A DNA stretch of 64,000 nucleotides. Origin: JAVVHH01 sp965276815. Its GTDB lineage: Bacteria; Pseudomonadota; Alphaproteobacteria; Acetobacterales; Acetobacteraceae. The stretch is taken from the NCBI GenBank assembly GCA_965276815.1, contig CBDIBE010000008.1:434001-498000 (forward strand). Reading direction: 5' to 3'. Each line of letters begins with the position of its first letter. The stretch's first letter is position 1. The notes below the pieces were generated by a model, which did no database searches, was not told the DNA's origin, and saw only the letters and a list, made by a program, of their open reading frames with translations. A program made the position numbers and the translations under genes. Shown here piece by piece: positions 1-7,561 of the stretch.

Positions 1-549
1 CAGGAAGTGCGAGACCACCTCCCGTGTGAAACCGCCCTCCGCCCGGCCATCCAGCCACGCCGCGGCGCCTAGCTGCCACGGGCGCGGCCATTTAGCGAAC
101 CCCACCTCGATCTCGAACCCGCGCGCGGCCGCCGTCGCCCCCTCCTGCATCCAGGCCTGCAATTGCTGCACCGCCAGCGACGACGCGAAAGGAAAATTCA
201 CCGCGACCCGGCCGCCCATATGCCGCCGCGCAAATCTCTCCGCCGCCGCGACATCCACCGCCAGCGGCTTTTCCAGGAAGACCGCGCGTCCCGCCGCCAA
301 GGCCTGCTCGGCATAGTCCAGGTGCGAGGCCGGCGGGGTCGCAATATACACGCAATCCGCCACCTCGATCGCCTCGTGCAGCGATCCCAGCAGCGGCAGG
401 CTCGGCAACTCATGGCCAAGCCGCTCCAGCGCCGCCGGCGCGGTGTCCCAGACCCCCGTCACCTGCACGAGATCGCCGGCATGGTCCAGCGCCGCGCGCA
501 GCATCCGCTCGCCCATGACGCCCGCGCCGACAATTCCGAGCTTCAGCAT
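1..549 (-). CDS. Gfo/Idh/MocA family oxidoreductase (C-terminus beyond window)
   Basis: The ATG at 549 opens a frame that runs off the left edge, leaving about 183 residues. The protein begins with a Rossmann nucleotide-binding loop, GIVGAGVMG at residues 5-13. It carries the EKPLAVDVA motif typical of the family near residue 93, where the lysine is catalytic in characterised members. These enzymes use NAD(P) to oxidise or reduce sugars, inositols and related compounds. The substrate cannot be read here because the C-terminal substrate domain is cut off. An AGAGGAG stretch just upstream of the ATG is a good ribosome binding site. The gene is divergent from rph, with a 61-bp shared promoter region. 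Confidence 0.85.
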   Translation of the reverse strand, partial: MLKLGIVGAGVMGERMLRAALDHAGDLVQVTGVWDTAPAALERLGHELPSLPLLGSLHEAIEVADCVYIATPPASHLDYAEQALAAGRAVFLEKPLAVDVAAAERFARRHMGGRVAVNFPFASSLAVQQLQAWMQEGATAAARGFEIEVGFAKWPRPWQLGAAAWLDGRAEGGFTREVVSHFL

Positions 550-610
550 GCCTCTCCTCTTTCGCGCCCATTCGGTTATAGGAACCTCTCCCTGCACAGG
601 ACAGCCCCCC

Positions 611-1324
611 ATGCGCCCTTCCGGCCGCGCCGCCGATGCCCTTCGCGATGTTTCGTTCACCACTGGTTTCGCCCATCACGCCGAGGGGTCCTGCCTCATC
701 CGCATGGGCGGTACCGAGGTGCTGTGCACCGCCAGCGTCGAGGGGAGGGTGCCGGGTTTCCTGCGCGGCAAGGGGGAGGGGTGGGTGACGGCCGAATACG
801 GCATGCTGCCGCGCGCCACCCACACGCGCGGCGACCGCGAGGCGGCGCGCGGCAAGCAGTCCGGCCGCACGCAAGAAATCCAGCGCCTGATCGGCCGCAG
901 CATGCGCGCCGTGGTGGACCGCACCGCGATGGGTGAATGTACCGTGACACTGGATTGCGACGTGCTGAACGCCGATGGCGGCACGCGCTGCGCCAGTATT
1001 ACCGGCGCCTGGGTGGCGCTCAGCCTGGCTTTCCGGACCATGCAAGCCAACAACGTGCTGACCCGGTCGCCGCTGACCGGCCAGGTCGCGGCGGTGAGTT
1101 GCGGGCTGGTCGGCGGCGAGGCCGTGCTCGATTTCGACTATGCCGAGGATAGCGGCGCCCAGGCGGACGCGAATTTCGTGCTGACCGAGGGCGGCGGGAT
1201 CGTCGAGATCCAGGGCACGGCCGAGCGGGAGCCGTTCTCGGAGCCGCAATTCATGGCCCTGATGGCGCTCGCTCGCTCGGGCACGGCGCAGCTCTTCGAG
1301 CTGCAACGGACGGCGCTTGGTTAG
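611..1324 (+). CDS. rph: Ribonuclease PH
   Basis: This 237-residue protein has the usual length for RNase PH, a phosphorolytic 3'-5' exoribonuclease that trims the 3' ends of tRNA precursors. The start MRPSGR is the family's conserved N-terminus. The frame is open further upstream, but that part would overlap the divergent oxidoreductase gene. Family signatures include the VLCTASVEG strand near residue 37, the RxxQSGRTQEIQRLIGR phosphate-binding region and LDCDVLNADGGTR. rdgB follows 44 bp downstream. rph-rdgB is a common alphaproteobacterial pairing, and hemW, which often accompanies them, is found 2.4 kb on. Confidence 0.97.
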   Translation: MRPSGRAADALRDVSFTTGFAHHAEGSCLIRMGGTEVLCTASVEGRVPGFLRGKGEGWVTAEYGMLPRATHTRGDREAARGKQSGRTQEIQRLIGRSMRAVVDRTAMGECTVTLDCDVLNADGGTRCASITGAWVALSLAFRTMQANNVLTRSPLTGQVAAVSCGLVGGEAVLDFDYAEDSGAQADANFVLTEGGGIVEIQGTAEREPFSEPQFMALMALARSGTAQLFELQRTALG

Positions 1325-1368
1325 GGGCGTGGGCCGAGACGGCCATAAGCCGTAAGGATAGGGAGTTG

Positions 1369-1989
1369 ATGCCAACGGAACATACCTTTGTGCGGCGGCG
1401 GCTCGAACCCGGCAGCCGCCTGGTCATCGCGACGCACAACCCGGGTAAGCTGCGCGAGATTGCCGAGCTGCTGCAGCCGCGCGCGGTCGAGGCGGTGTCT
1501 GCGGGCGAGCTCGGCTTGCCCGAACCGGAGGAAGACGCGCCCGATTTCGCGGGGAACGCCCGCATCAAGGCCATCGCCGCCACCAGCGCCGGGTTGCCCG
1601 CGCTCGCCGACGATTCCGGCTTCTGCGTGGCGGCGCTCGGCGGGGCGCCGGGCGTGTATTCCGCCCGCTGGGGCGGGCCTACCAAGGATTTTGCCGCGGC
1701 GATGCGGCGGGTGCACCAACAGGTCGACGACGTGGCGGATCGCCGGGCCTGGTTCATGTGCGCGATCTGCCTCGCCTGGCCGGACGGGCAGACGGCGACT
1801 TTCCTCGGCCGCACCGGCGGCGAGCTGGTCTGGCCGCCACGGGGCGACAAGGGCTTCGGCTACGACCCGATTTTCGTGCCGCATGGCGGGGCCGAGACCT
1901 ATGGCGAGATGGACCAGGGCCGGAAGCACGCCAGCAGCCACCGCGCGCTCGCGATGGCGCAGTTCTTCAAATCGTGCTTGCCTGGATGA
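1369..1989 (+). CDS. rdgB: XTP/dITP pyrophosphatase (Ham1/RdgB family)
   Basis: This is a house-cleaning nucleotide pyrophosphatase that hydrolyses dITP, XTP and related deaminated purine nucleotides to monophosphates. The ATG at 1369 is preferred. A TTG codon directly in front is in frame, and an AGGATAGGGAG Shine-Dalgarno region precedes both. The roughly 206-residue length is normal. Diagnostic motifs are THNPGKLREI near residue 21, LADDSGFCVAALGGAPG with the SGL-like metal and base contacts near 80, and GFGYDPIF near 160. It lies directly downstream of rph and is probably cotranscribed with it. Confidence 0.97.
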   Translation: MPTEHTFVRRRLEPGSRLVIATHNPGKLREIAELLQPRAVEAVSAGELGLPEPEEDAPDFAGNARIKAIAATSAGLPALADDSGFCVAALGGAPGVYSARWGGPTKDFAAAMRRVHQQVDDVADRRAWFMCAICLAWPDGQTATFLGRTGGELVWPPRGDKGFGYDPIFVPHGGAETYGEMDQGRKHASSHRALAMAQFFKSCLPG

Positions 1990-2003
1990 GGTCAGGTGGT
2001 CCG

Positions 2004-2324
2004 ATGCAGCAACTCGCCCGCGCCATGTGCTTTGGTACTGTGGCCGCCGCCATCCTAGGTGGGGCAGCTTCGGCGCAATATTACCCGCCGACGCCGTATC
2101 CCGGGCCGCCGATACCGTATTACGGGCCAACCGCCCCGCCCGAAGCGCAGCGCTATAGCCGGCCCGGCTTCCATTGCGACGCCGTGTTCCCGTTCAGCCA
2201 GCGCCAGATCATCTGCACCCTCGCCGAGGGCCGGCCGGTGGGCGAGAACTGCATCTGCCCGCCGCCAGTGCCGATACCGGGCAACCCGGCCGGGTCGTTC
2301 GCACGCGGCCGGGTGATCCCATAG
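2004..2324 (+). CDS. Small exported proline/tyrosine-rich protein, unknown function
   Basis: The product is 106 residues. An N-terminal signal peptide (MQQLARAMCFGTVAAAILGG, then AASA/Q) is followed by a low-complexity PYPGPPIPYYGP stretch and a short C-terminal part with three cysteines (FHCDAVF, IICTL, NCICPPP), so a small disulphide-bonded periplasmic protein is likely. I do not recognise a family. It starts 14 bp after rdgB, so it may be the last gene of the rph-rdgB unit. Its end overlaps the only usable initiation region of the following DNA glycosylase frame. Confidence 0.7.
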   Translation: MQQLARAMCFGTVAAAILGGAASAQYYPPTPYPGPPIPYYGPTAPPEAQRYSRPGFHCDAVFPFSQRQIICTLAEGRPVGENCICPPPVPIPGNPAGSFARGRVIP

Positions 2325-2878
2325 CGCTTCTGCCGCGCGAATTTTTCGCCCGTCCAGCGCCCGAGGTCGCCACCGAGCTGATCGGCAGCAGCCTGGCCGT
2401 CGGCGAGACCGGCGGAATTATCGTCGAGACCGAGGCCTATGACCGCCATGACCCGGCCTCGCACGCCTTCCGCGGTCGCACTCCGCGCAACGGCGCCATG
2501 TTCGGGCCGCCGGGGCATGCCTATGTCTATCGGTCCTACGGCATCCATTGGTGCCTCAACCTGGTCTGCGAACCCGGCAGCGCCGTGCTGCTCCGGGCGC
2601 TTCGGCCGACCAACGGGCTGGCGCTGATGCGGGAGCGCCGCTTGCTCGACGACGAACGCCTGCTCTGCGGCGGCCCTGGCCGTCTCTGCCAGGCGCTTGG
2701 CGTGACGGCGGCGCTGGACGGCAAGCCGCTCGATGCGCCGCCTTTTCGGTTGGAGGCGCGGCCGGCCCCCGTGCCGGTCACGGCGGCTCGCAGGATCGGG
2801 ATCACCAAGGGTGTGGACACGCCTTGGCGATTCGTCCTGCGTGACTCGCCGTTTCTCAGCCGGGCTCTGCCAGTCTAG
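2174..2878 (+). CDS. 3-methyladenine (alkylpurine) DNA glycosylase, Mpg/AAG family; start uncertain
   Basis: Base-excision repair enzyme that removes 3-methyladenine, hypoxanthine and other alkylated purines. The conserved domain begins at about 2330 (LLPREFFARPAPEVATELIGSS). It contains the catalytic VETEAY motif, the SHAFRGRTPRNGAMFGPPGHAYVY loop and the terminal DTPWRF. No ATG or GTG exists in frame. The given start is a TTG at 2174 inside the preceding gene, which would add about 50 residues unlike the family. A CTG at 2330 right after the preceding stop would give the normal length of about 180 residues and may be the true start, by translational coupling. The TAG stop lies in the left arm of an intergenic repeat. 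Confidence 0.88.
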   Translation: MRRRVPVQPAPDHLHPRRGPAGGRELHLPAASADTGQPGRVVRTRPGDPIALLPREFFARPAPEVATELIGSSLAVGETGGIIVETEAYDRHDPASHAFRGRTPRNGAMFGPPGHAYVYRSYGIHWCLNLVCEPGSAVLLRALRPTNGLALMRERRLLDDERLLCGGPGRLCQALGVTAALDGKPLDAPPFRLEARPAPVPVTAARRIGITKGVDTPWRFVLRDSPFLSRALPV

Positions 2879-2996
2879 TGTCCCGAATCCAAAGTCCGAC
2901 GGACTTCAGATTCTCCGTGGGACACAAGAAAATCAATCTTTTAGTGACCTGCTTGCCCCAGAAATTCGCTAGCGAATTTCTGGGGCAGGACACTAG
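2875..2996. repeat. Intergenic inverted-repeat element with CTAGTGTCC/GGACACTAG ends
   Basis: A 122-bp non-coding element bounded by the 9-bp inverted termini CTAGTGTCC (2875-2883) and GGACACTAG (2988-2996). Inside are an imperfect hairpin (GTGTCCC...GGGACAC with inner AAGTCCG/CGGACTT arms) and a perfect 34-bp palindrome at 2954-2987 centred on GCTAGC. The two termini supply the TAG stops of both convergent neighbours, the DNA glycosylase and aquaporin. It could act as a bidirectional terminator. The termini make a MITE-like or REP-like mobile origin possible, but no target duplication can be defined. Confidence 0.75.
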
Positions 2997-3733
2997 GCTG
3001 CCCGGTGTTCGTCGACGATGACGGTGTGCGATATCGAGGAATCCTCATAGAGGAGTCGGCCAATCAACCCCGCAACCATCGCCCCAATGATCGGCCCTAC
3101 CCAGAACAGCCAGAGCTGGCCGATATAATCGCCGCCCGCGAAAAGCGCCGGCCCCGTGCTGCGCGCTGGGTTTACCGACGTGTTGGTAACCGGGATTGAG
3201 ATTAGGTGAATCAGGGTCAAGGCCAGGCCGATCGGGATACCGGCGAAGCCTGCCGCGGCGCCCTTGGATGTCGTGCCGATGATGATCATCAGGAAGAAGA
3301 AGCTCAGCGCCACTTCGGTCACGAAGCAGGAAATCATCGAGTATTTGCCGGGGCTGAGGTCGCCATACCCATTCGATGCGAATCCATTCGGAACCCAGCC
3401 CGTCTTGCCGGACGCGATGACCCAGAGCAGCGCCGAGGCGCAGATTGCGCCGATGACCTGGACGACGACGTACGGGATGACATGCTTGTGGGCGCAACGG
3501 CCAGCCGACCACAGGCCGAGCGTAACAGCCGGATTGAAATGCCCGCCAGAGATGTGTCCGACCGCATAGGCCATGGTGAGAACAGTCAGGCCGAAGGCGA
3601 AGGCGACGCCCAAGAAGCCGATACCGAGTTGCGGAAACGCCGCATCGAGCACGGCGGCACCACAGCCGCCGAAAACAAGCCAGAATGTCCCAAGGAATTC
3701 CGCCACAAGGCGGCGTTGCATGTCCCTATCCAT
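2993..3733 (-). CDS. aqpZ: Aquaporin Z-type water channel
   Basis: Inner-membrane MIP-family channel of 246 residues with six membrane helices. The two half-helix signatures are present: GGHFNPAVT near residue 65 and TSVNPARSTGP near 190. The histidine and arginine expected in an AqpZ-type water-selective filter fit this subgroup rather than glycerol facilitators. The start MDRDMQRR at 3733 is chosen because GAGGG lies 6 bp upstream. An in-frame start nine codons earlier lacks this. An AT-richer region of about 230 bp upstream probably contains its promoter. Confidence 0.95.
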   Translation of the reverse strand: MDRDMQRRLVAEFLGTFWLVFGGCGAAVLDAAFPQLGIGFLGVAFAFGLTVLTMAYAVGHISGGHFNPAVTLGLWSAGRCAHKHVIPYVVVQVIGAICASALLWVIASGKTGWVPNGFASNGYGDLSPGKYSMISCFVTEVALSFFFLMIIIGTTSKGAAAGFAGIPIGLALTLIHLISIPVTNTSVNPARSTGPALFAGGDYIGQLWLFWVGPIIGAMVAGLIGRLLYEDSSISHTVIVDEHRAA

Positions 3734-3961
3734 TTTGGATCCCTCTTTCCAGGTGCACAATGGAATATCCTTGCCCCAAATTGAGGAATTTCAATAGTGT
3801 TTTTCGTGTGAGAGACGCTGCTGTCTTACAAAAATAATCGGTTAGACATGAGTCTCGCTCAGTGTTCAATATTAACGGGCGCTTTCCATTGCGACCACGG
3901 GAGGCTTGTGTCAGATCAAGCCACACAACCGAGGCGATTATTCCGATAATTTTGCGTTACT
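3734..3961. other. Non-coding region upstream of aquaporin, downstream end of YbaK-type gene
   Basis: About 230 bp without a credible gene. It is noticeably more AT-rich than the surrounding coding DNA and should contain the aqpZ promoter on the minus strand. I cannot assign a specific operator or sigma-factor site. No convincing hairpin terminator is visible; the YbaK-type gene is transcribed from the far side toward this gap. Confidence 0.5.
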
Positions 3962-4429
3962 TCACTCTGCTTTGATCTTCGCGACGCTCGCCCCTGTCAT
4001 CTCCAGCAGCGCCTCCGCGGTCGTCTCGAAAACATGCATCGGCGACCCGGCCGCTGCCCAGAGCGGGTCCAGCGCCAACAGGTCCTGGTCCATCAGCAAC
4101 CTCGGCGTCCCCAGCAGCCCGACTGGCGCTACGCCGCCCGCCGCGAACCCGGTCGCCTCCAATACAAATCGCGGATCGGCCGGCGCCAGTGCCAGGCCGA
4201 GCACCGCGCCCGCCAGCTTGCGGTCCACCCGGTTGGCGCCGGAAGTGATGACGATCACCGCCTGCTCGCCCGCCCGGAAGACGATCGACTTGGCAATCTG
4301 CGCCACCCTGCAGCCGATCGCCGCCGCGGCGTCCGCCGCCGTCCGCGTTCCCGCGGGGAAAGCAACGATCGTGTCCGCATGCCCATGCGCCAACAGCGCA
4401 TCGCGCACCCGCGTAATGGCCTGTTCCAC
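3962..4429 (-). CDS. YbaK/ProX-type aminoacyl-tRNA deacylase
   Basis: The 155-residue product is a stand-alone trans-editing domain related to YbaK, ProX and the INS domain of prolyl-tRNA synthetase. Such proteins hydrolyse mischarged tRNAs such as Ala- or Cys-tRNA-Pro. The invariant lysine is in QIAKSIVF near residue 47, and the GxANRVDRKL segment follows. VAPVGLLG and the late LxMD segment also fit. The start is taken as GTG at 4429 (VEQAITRVRDALLAHG). Only 5 bp separate it from the divergent hemW start. Substrate specificity cannot be assigned from sequence alone. Confidence 0.88.
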   Translation of the reverse strand: MEQAITRVRDALLAHGHADTIVAFPAGTRTAADAAAAIGCRVAQIAKSIVFRAGEQAVIVITSGANRVDRKLAGAVLGLALAPADPRFVLEATGFAAGGVAPVGLLGTPRLLMDQDLLALDPLWAAAGSPMHVFETTAEALLEMTGASVAKIKAE

Positions 4430-4434
4430 CCTAT

Positions 4435-5592
4435 ATGCCCGCCATGGAGAAGCTCGCCCTCTATATCCACTGGCCGTTCTGCCTCGCCAAGTGCCCATAC
4501 TGCGACTTCAACAGCCACGTCCGCGCCGAAATCCCGCAACAGCGCTTCGCCCACGCGCTGCGCACCGAGCTGGCGTGGGAGGCGGCGCGGCTCGGACGGC
4601 GACATCTCGGCTCCATCTTCTTCGGCGGCGGCACGCCCAGCCTCATGGACCCGGCCACCGTTGCCACCCTGATCGAAGACGCCACGCGCCTGTTCGACCC
4701 AGCCCCCGACCTCGAAATCACGCTCGAGGCCAATCCGACCAGCGTCGAGGCGGCCAAGCTGCGCGCCTTCCGCGACGCCGGGATCAACCGCGCGTCCCTC
4801 GGCGTGCAAAGCCTCGACCCGGCCGCGTTGCGCCTTCTGGGCCGCGAACACTCCGCGTCGCAGGCCATCGCCGCCCTGGAATTGGCGCGCGCGACCTTCT
4901 CGCGCGTGTCGTTCGACTTGATCTACGCGAGGCCCGGCCAGGACATTGCCGCTTGGCGGGCCGAACTGGACCAGGCGCTCGCGCTGTGCGCCGACCACCT
5001 CTCGCTCTATCAGCTCACTATCGAGCCCGGCACGCGGTTCGAGGCGATGCACCGCCGCGGCGAGCTCGCCCTGCCCGATGCGGATACGTCCGCCGCGCTC
5101 TATGAGGCAACGCAGATCGGCTGCGCTTGGCATGGCTTGCGGGCCTACGAGGTCAGCAACCTCGCCCGGCCAGGGGCGGAGAGCCGGCACAACCTTACCT
5201 ACTGGCGCTACGGCGATTACGCCGGGATCGGGCCGGGGGCACATGGCCGGGTCACGCTGGGGCCGGATCTCGTCGCGACGCGGCGGCATCGGGCGCCGGA
5301 ACCCTGGGCGGACCGGGTCGAGCGCGACGGGCACGGCAGCACGGACGAAGAGGTGATCGCGCCGGCCGACCGGGCACGTGAGATGCTGCTGATGGGGCTG
5401 CGACTCACGGAGGGGATCGACGCCGGCCGCTTCGAGACCCGCACCGGACTGAAGCTGGCGGACGCGCTGGACGCGGACACGCTGGAGCGCGCGCTGGACG
5501 CTGGCTATCTCACCCATACCGAGCAAAACCTCGCCGCCACCAGCGAAGGCCGGCTACGCCTCGACGCGCTATTGCCGGCGCTGCTGAATTAG
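4435..5592 (+). CDS. hemW: Radical SAM heme chaperone HemW (coproporphyrinogen oxidase-like)
   Basis: Cytoplasmic radical SAM protein of 385 residues, formerly annotated as an oxygen-independent coproporphyrinogen III oxidase. HemW proteins are now regarded as heme-transfer chaperones. The [4Fe-4S] cluster motif is CLAKCPYC (CxxxCxxC) near residue 16, preceded by YIHWPF. IFFGGGTPSL, LEANPTS, GINRASLGVQS and DLIYARPGQ are typical. It lacks the extra cysteine and N-terminal extension of true HemN. A second in-frame ATG nine bases on is an equally possible start. Confidence 0.93.
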   Translation: MPAMEKLALYIHWPFCLAKCPYCDFNSHVRAEIPQQRFAHALRTELAWEAARLGRRHLGSIFFGGGTPSLMDPATVATLIEDATRLFDPAPDLEITLEANPTSVEAAKLRAFRDAGINRASLGVQSLDPAALRLLGREHSASQAIAALELARATFSRVSFDLIYARPGQDIAAWRAELDQALALCADHLSLYQLTIEPGTRFEAMHRRGELALPDADTSAALYEATQIGCAWHGLRAYEVSNLARPGAESRHNLTYWRYGDYAGIGPGAHGRVTLGPDLVATRRHRAPEPWADRVERDGHGSTDEEVIAPADRAREMLLMGLRLTEGIDAGRFETRTGLKLADALDADTLERALDAGYLTHTEQNLAATSEGRLRLDALLPALLN

Positions 5593-5918
5593 CTAAGCGC
5601 CGCCAAACCGCAGAGCCTCGCCTCGGTGCGCGAGAGCAACCAGCCTTCGACGCAGGCCAACTCGCCCCGGGCGAAATCCTGCCGGACCAGCGCCGCCACC
5701 CGCGCGCGGAGTGTCGAGCCGGGGGGCAGGTCGCGCCAGATCAGCCCGGCCAACACCGCGGCCTCCGGCGGCTCGCCCAAGCCGTCCAGATAGGCCCGGC
5801 CGAGCCGCCGCGCCCGCGCCTGGTCGGCGAACAACGCCGTCAGCGACGCGGCTTGGCTGGACGATCCGCCCGCGGCGCATAGGGCGAGCGCCCCCGCCAT
5901 CACGGCGCGGCGCTTCAT
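5589..5918 (-). CDS. Small exported partner of the adjacent GMC oxidoreductase
   Basis: 109 residues with an N-terminal twin-arginine-like, hydrophobic signal (MKRRAVMAGALALCAAGG, cleavage near SQA). The start ATG overlaps the GMC oxidoreductase stop (ATGA), so the two are translationally coupled. Small signal-bearing subunits encoded next to GMC flavoenzymes are known in acetic acid bacteria (gluconate and sorbitol dehydrogenase small subunits). There they help export and anchor the large subunit, which has no signal peptide. I infer such a role here from position, length and signal. Sequence similarity to those subunits is not obvious by eye. It ends against hemW with a 4-bp overlap. Confidence 0.7.
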   Translation of the reverse strand: MKRRAVMAGALALCAAGGSSSQAASLTALFADQARARRLGRAYLDGLGEPPEAAVLAGLIWRDLPPGSTLRARVAALVRQDFARGELACVEGWLLSRTEARLCGLAALS

Positions 5919-7453
5919 GCCGGCAAGCTCCGCAGATGCTGCGCAAGCCGCAGCGCCAGCGCCGTGATCGTCAGCGTCGGGTTCGCCACGCCCGCATGCG
6001 GGAACACCGAGCTGCCCGCGACCCACAGATTCTCCACCCCGTGCAGCCGGCAATCCGTATCGACCACCCCCAGCTGGGGATCCTTGCTCATGATCGTCGT
6101 GCCCATATGGTGCTCGTCCCCATACATCGCGTCGGGCCAATCCTCGGCCTCGAGCAGGCTGCGCATCCTGCCGAACCCGGCCCGGCCGAGTTCCGCGCCG
6201 AACAGGCGCGCAATCGCCCGCGCATTCTGCCGGTCAACCTCGTTGACCCGCCAATCCACCTCGACCCGCCGCTGACCCAGCGCGTCGAGTTCGTTTCCAA
6301 GCCGTACCCGGCTCTCCGGATTGGGGCTCGGCTCGAAAGTGAATTGCAGCTGCAACGATTCCACCGGCAGCGCCGAATCCATGAACAAGCGCCGGAACAC
6401 GAAGACCCCGACGCCGCCCAGATCCGACATGACGCTGCCGATATCGTCGAACCGGTTCTCATCGTGCCAGCTTACCATGCCCTGAAACGCGCGGATCGTC
6501 TTGATATCGTCACGATATCCGAAATCCCACATCACCCGTGCCTGCGGCAGCGACCTTTCGCGCATGGTCGCCTCCGACAAGCCGAGGAAGGTCGAGAACC
6601 GATGCCGGAACGGCCCATAATCACGGCCGTTGGAGGTTGCGTTCGTGTAAAAATTAAAGTCGCTGTACGGATCGGCCACGGCCACCGTCCCGCCCGGGCA
6701 TTGCAAATGCACCATGAAGTTGCGCCCGACGAGCGCGGCATTGCCGAGGCCGTCCTGCCCCGAGGCAAGCAACAGGCGGGCGTTTTCGATCCCGCCCCCC
6801 GCGAGCACGTAGACGCCAGCCTGCACGGTGAGTTCGTGCCCGCCCAGCGCCGACACCTGCAGCCCCTCGACCCGGTCTTGCCCTTGCGTGGTCAGGATGC
6901 GCGTGACTGTCGCGTTCAGATAAACCGACACCCGGTCGGACCGGCGCAGCTCAGGGCCGAACGTTTCGCGGAACCGGGTCGGCGGGCTGTTCTGCAGCAT
7001 CTTGACGGTAAAATGCGGCCCGGCGAACGGCGCCGGGATGTCGCCTGCGTCCACCCCCCAACTGCCGGCCCGGTAATCGAACGGGCCGAGCTGCAGGATG
7101 TCCTGCGCGCGGCGATAGAACGGCTCCAACTCGGCGCGGGTTATTGGCCAGCCCCGCTCGAAATCAATCGGGTCCTGCGGCAAGCACCAGCCGCCCCAAT
7201 GATTGGTCGTACCGCCGAAGAAACGCTGCCGGCAGGCGGCTAGATCGAGATAGGAGCGCCCCACGGAGCGCCCTTCATTGAGGTCATTGGCCGCATCGGT
7301 ATAATCGAATCCGCCGCTCTCGAGCAGGATGATCCGCCGCGAACCGACGGCGAGCTCGCGCGCCAGGGTGATCCCCGCGGCGCCGGCGCCAATAACGCAA
7401 ACATCACCCAAAACAACAGTCCCGGCCGCAAGTGCCGCCGAATCAATGAACAT
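5915..7453 (-). CDS. GMC family FAD-dependent oxidoreductase
   Basis: 512-residue flavoenzyme of the glucose-methanol-choline family, which oxidises primary or secondary hydroxyls of sugars and alcohols. It has the ADP-binding loop CVIGAGAAGITLARELA near residue 20 and LLESGG ending the second strand. The flavin-proximal FFGGTTNHWGGWC follows near 77, then AGGGIENARLLLAS near 215. The C-terminal EHHMGTTIMS carries the probable catalytic His, and the family's closing NPTLTITALALRLA follows. No signal peptide is present; the coupled downstream gene could provide export. It is divergent from the GT-C-like gene across 108 bp. Substrate unknown. Confidence 0.92.
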   Translation of the reverse strand: MFIDSAALAAGTVVLGDVCVIGAGAAGITLARELAVGSRRIILLESGGFDYTDAANDLNEGRSVGRSYLDLAACRQRFFGGTTNHWGGWCLPQDPIDFERGWPITRAELEPFYRRAQDILQLGPFDYRAGSWGVDAGDIPAPFAGPHFTVKMLQNSPPTRFRETFGPELRRSDRVSVYLNATVTRILTTQGQDRVEGLQVSALGGHELTVQAGVYVLAGGGIENARLLLASGQDGLGNAALVGRNFMVHLQCPGGTVAVADPYSDFNFYTNATSNGRDYGPFRHRFSTFLGLSEATMRERSLPQARVMWDFGYRDDIKTIRAFQGMVSWHDENRFDDIGSVMSDLGGVGVFVFRRLFMDSALPVESLQLQFTFEPSPNPESRVRLGNELDALGQRRVEVDWRVNEVDRQNARAIARLFGAELGRAGFGRMRSLLEAEDWPDAMYGDEHHMGTTIMSKDPQLGVVDTDCRLHGVENLWVAGSSVFPHAGVANPTLTITALALRLAQHLRSLPA

Positions 7454-7561
7454 CTCTCGTCCTCGAAACAGCCTTGAACGGTTCGGCCCAGCATCGTATC
7501 ATAAGTTGGATAATTTCGATAGCGAGCTCGGAGGCCGGAGCACGGCGCCAAAAGGGCGATA

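Noticed and set aside
2875..2996. Insertion sequence
   Set aside because: No transposase frame is present and the unit is only about 120 bp; kept as a repeat element instead.
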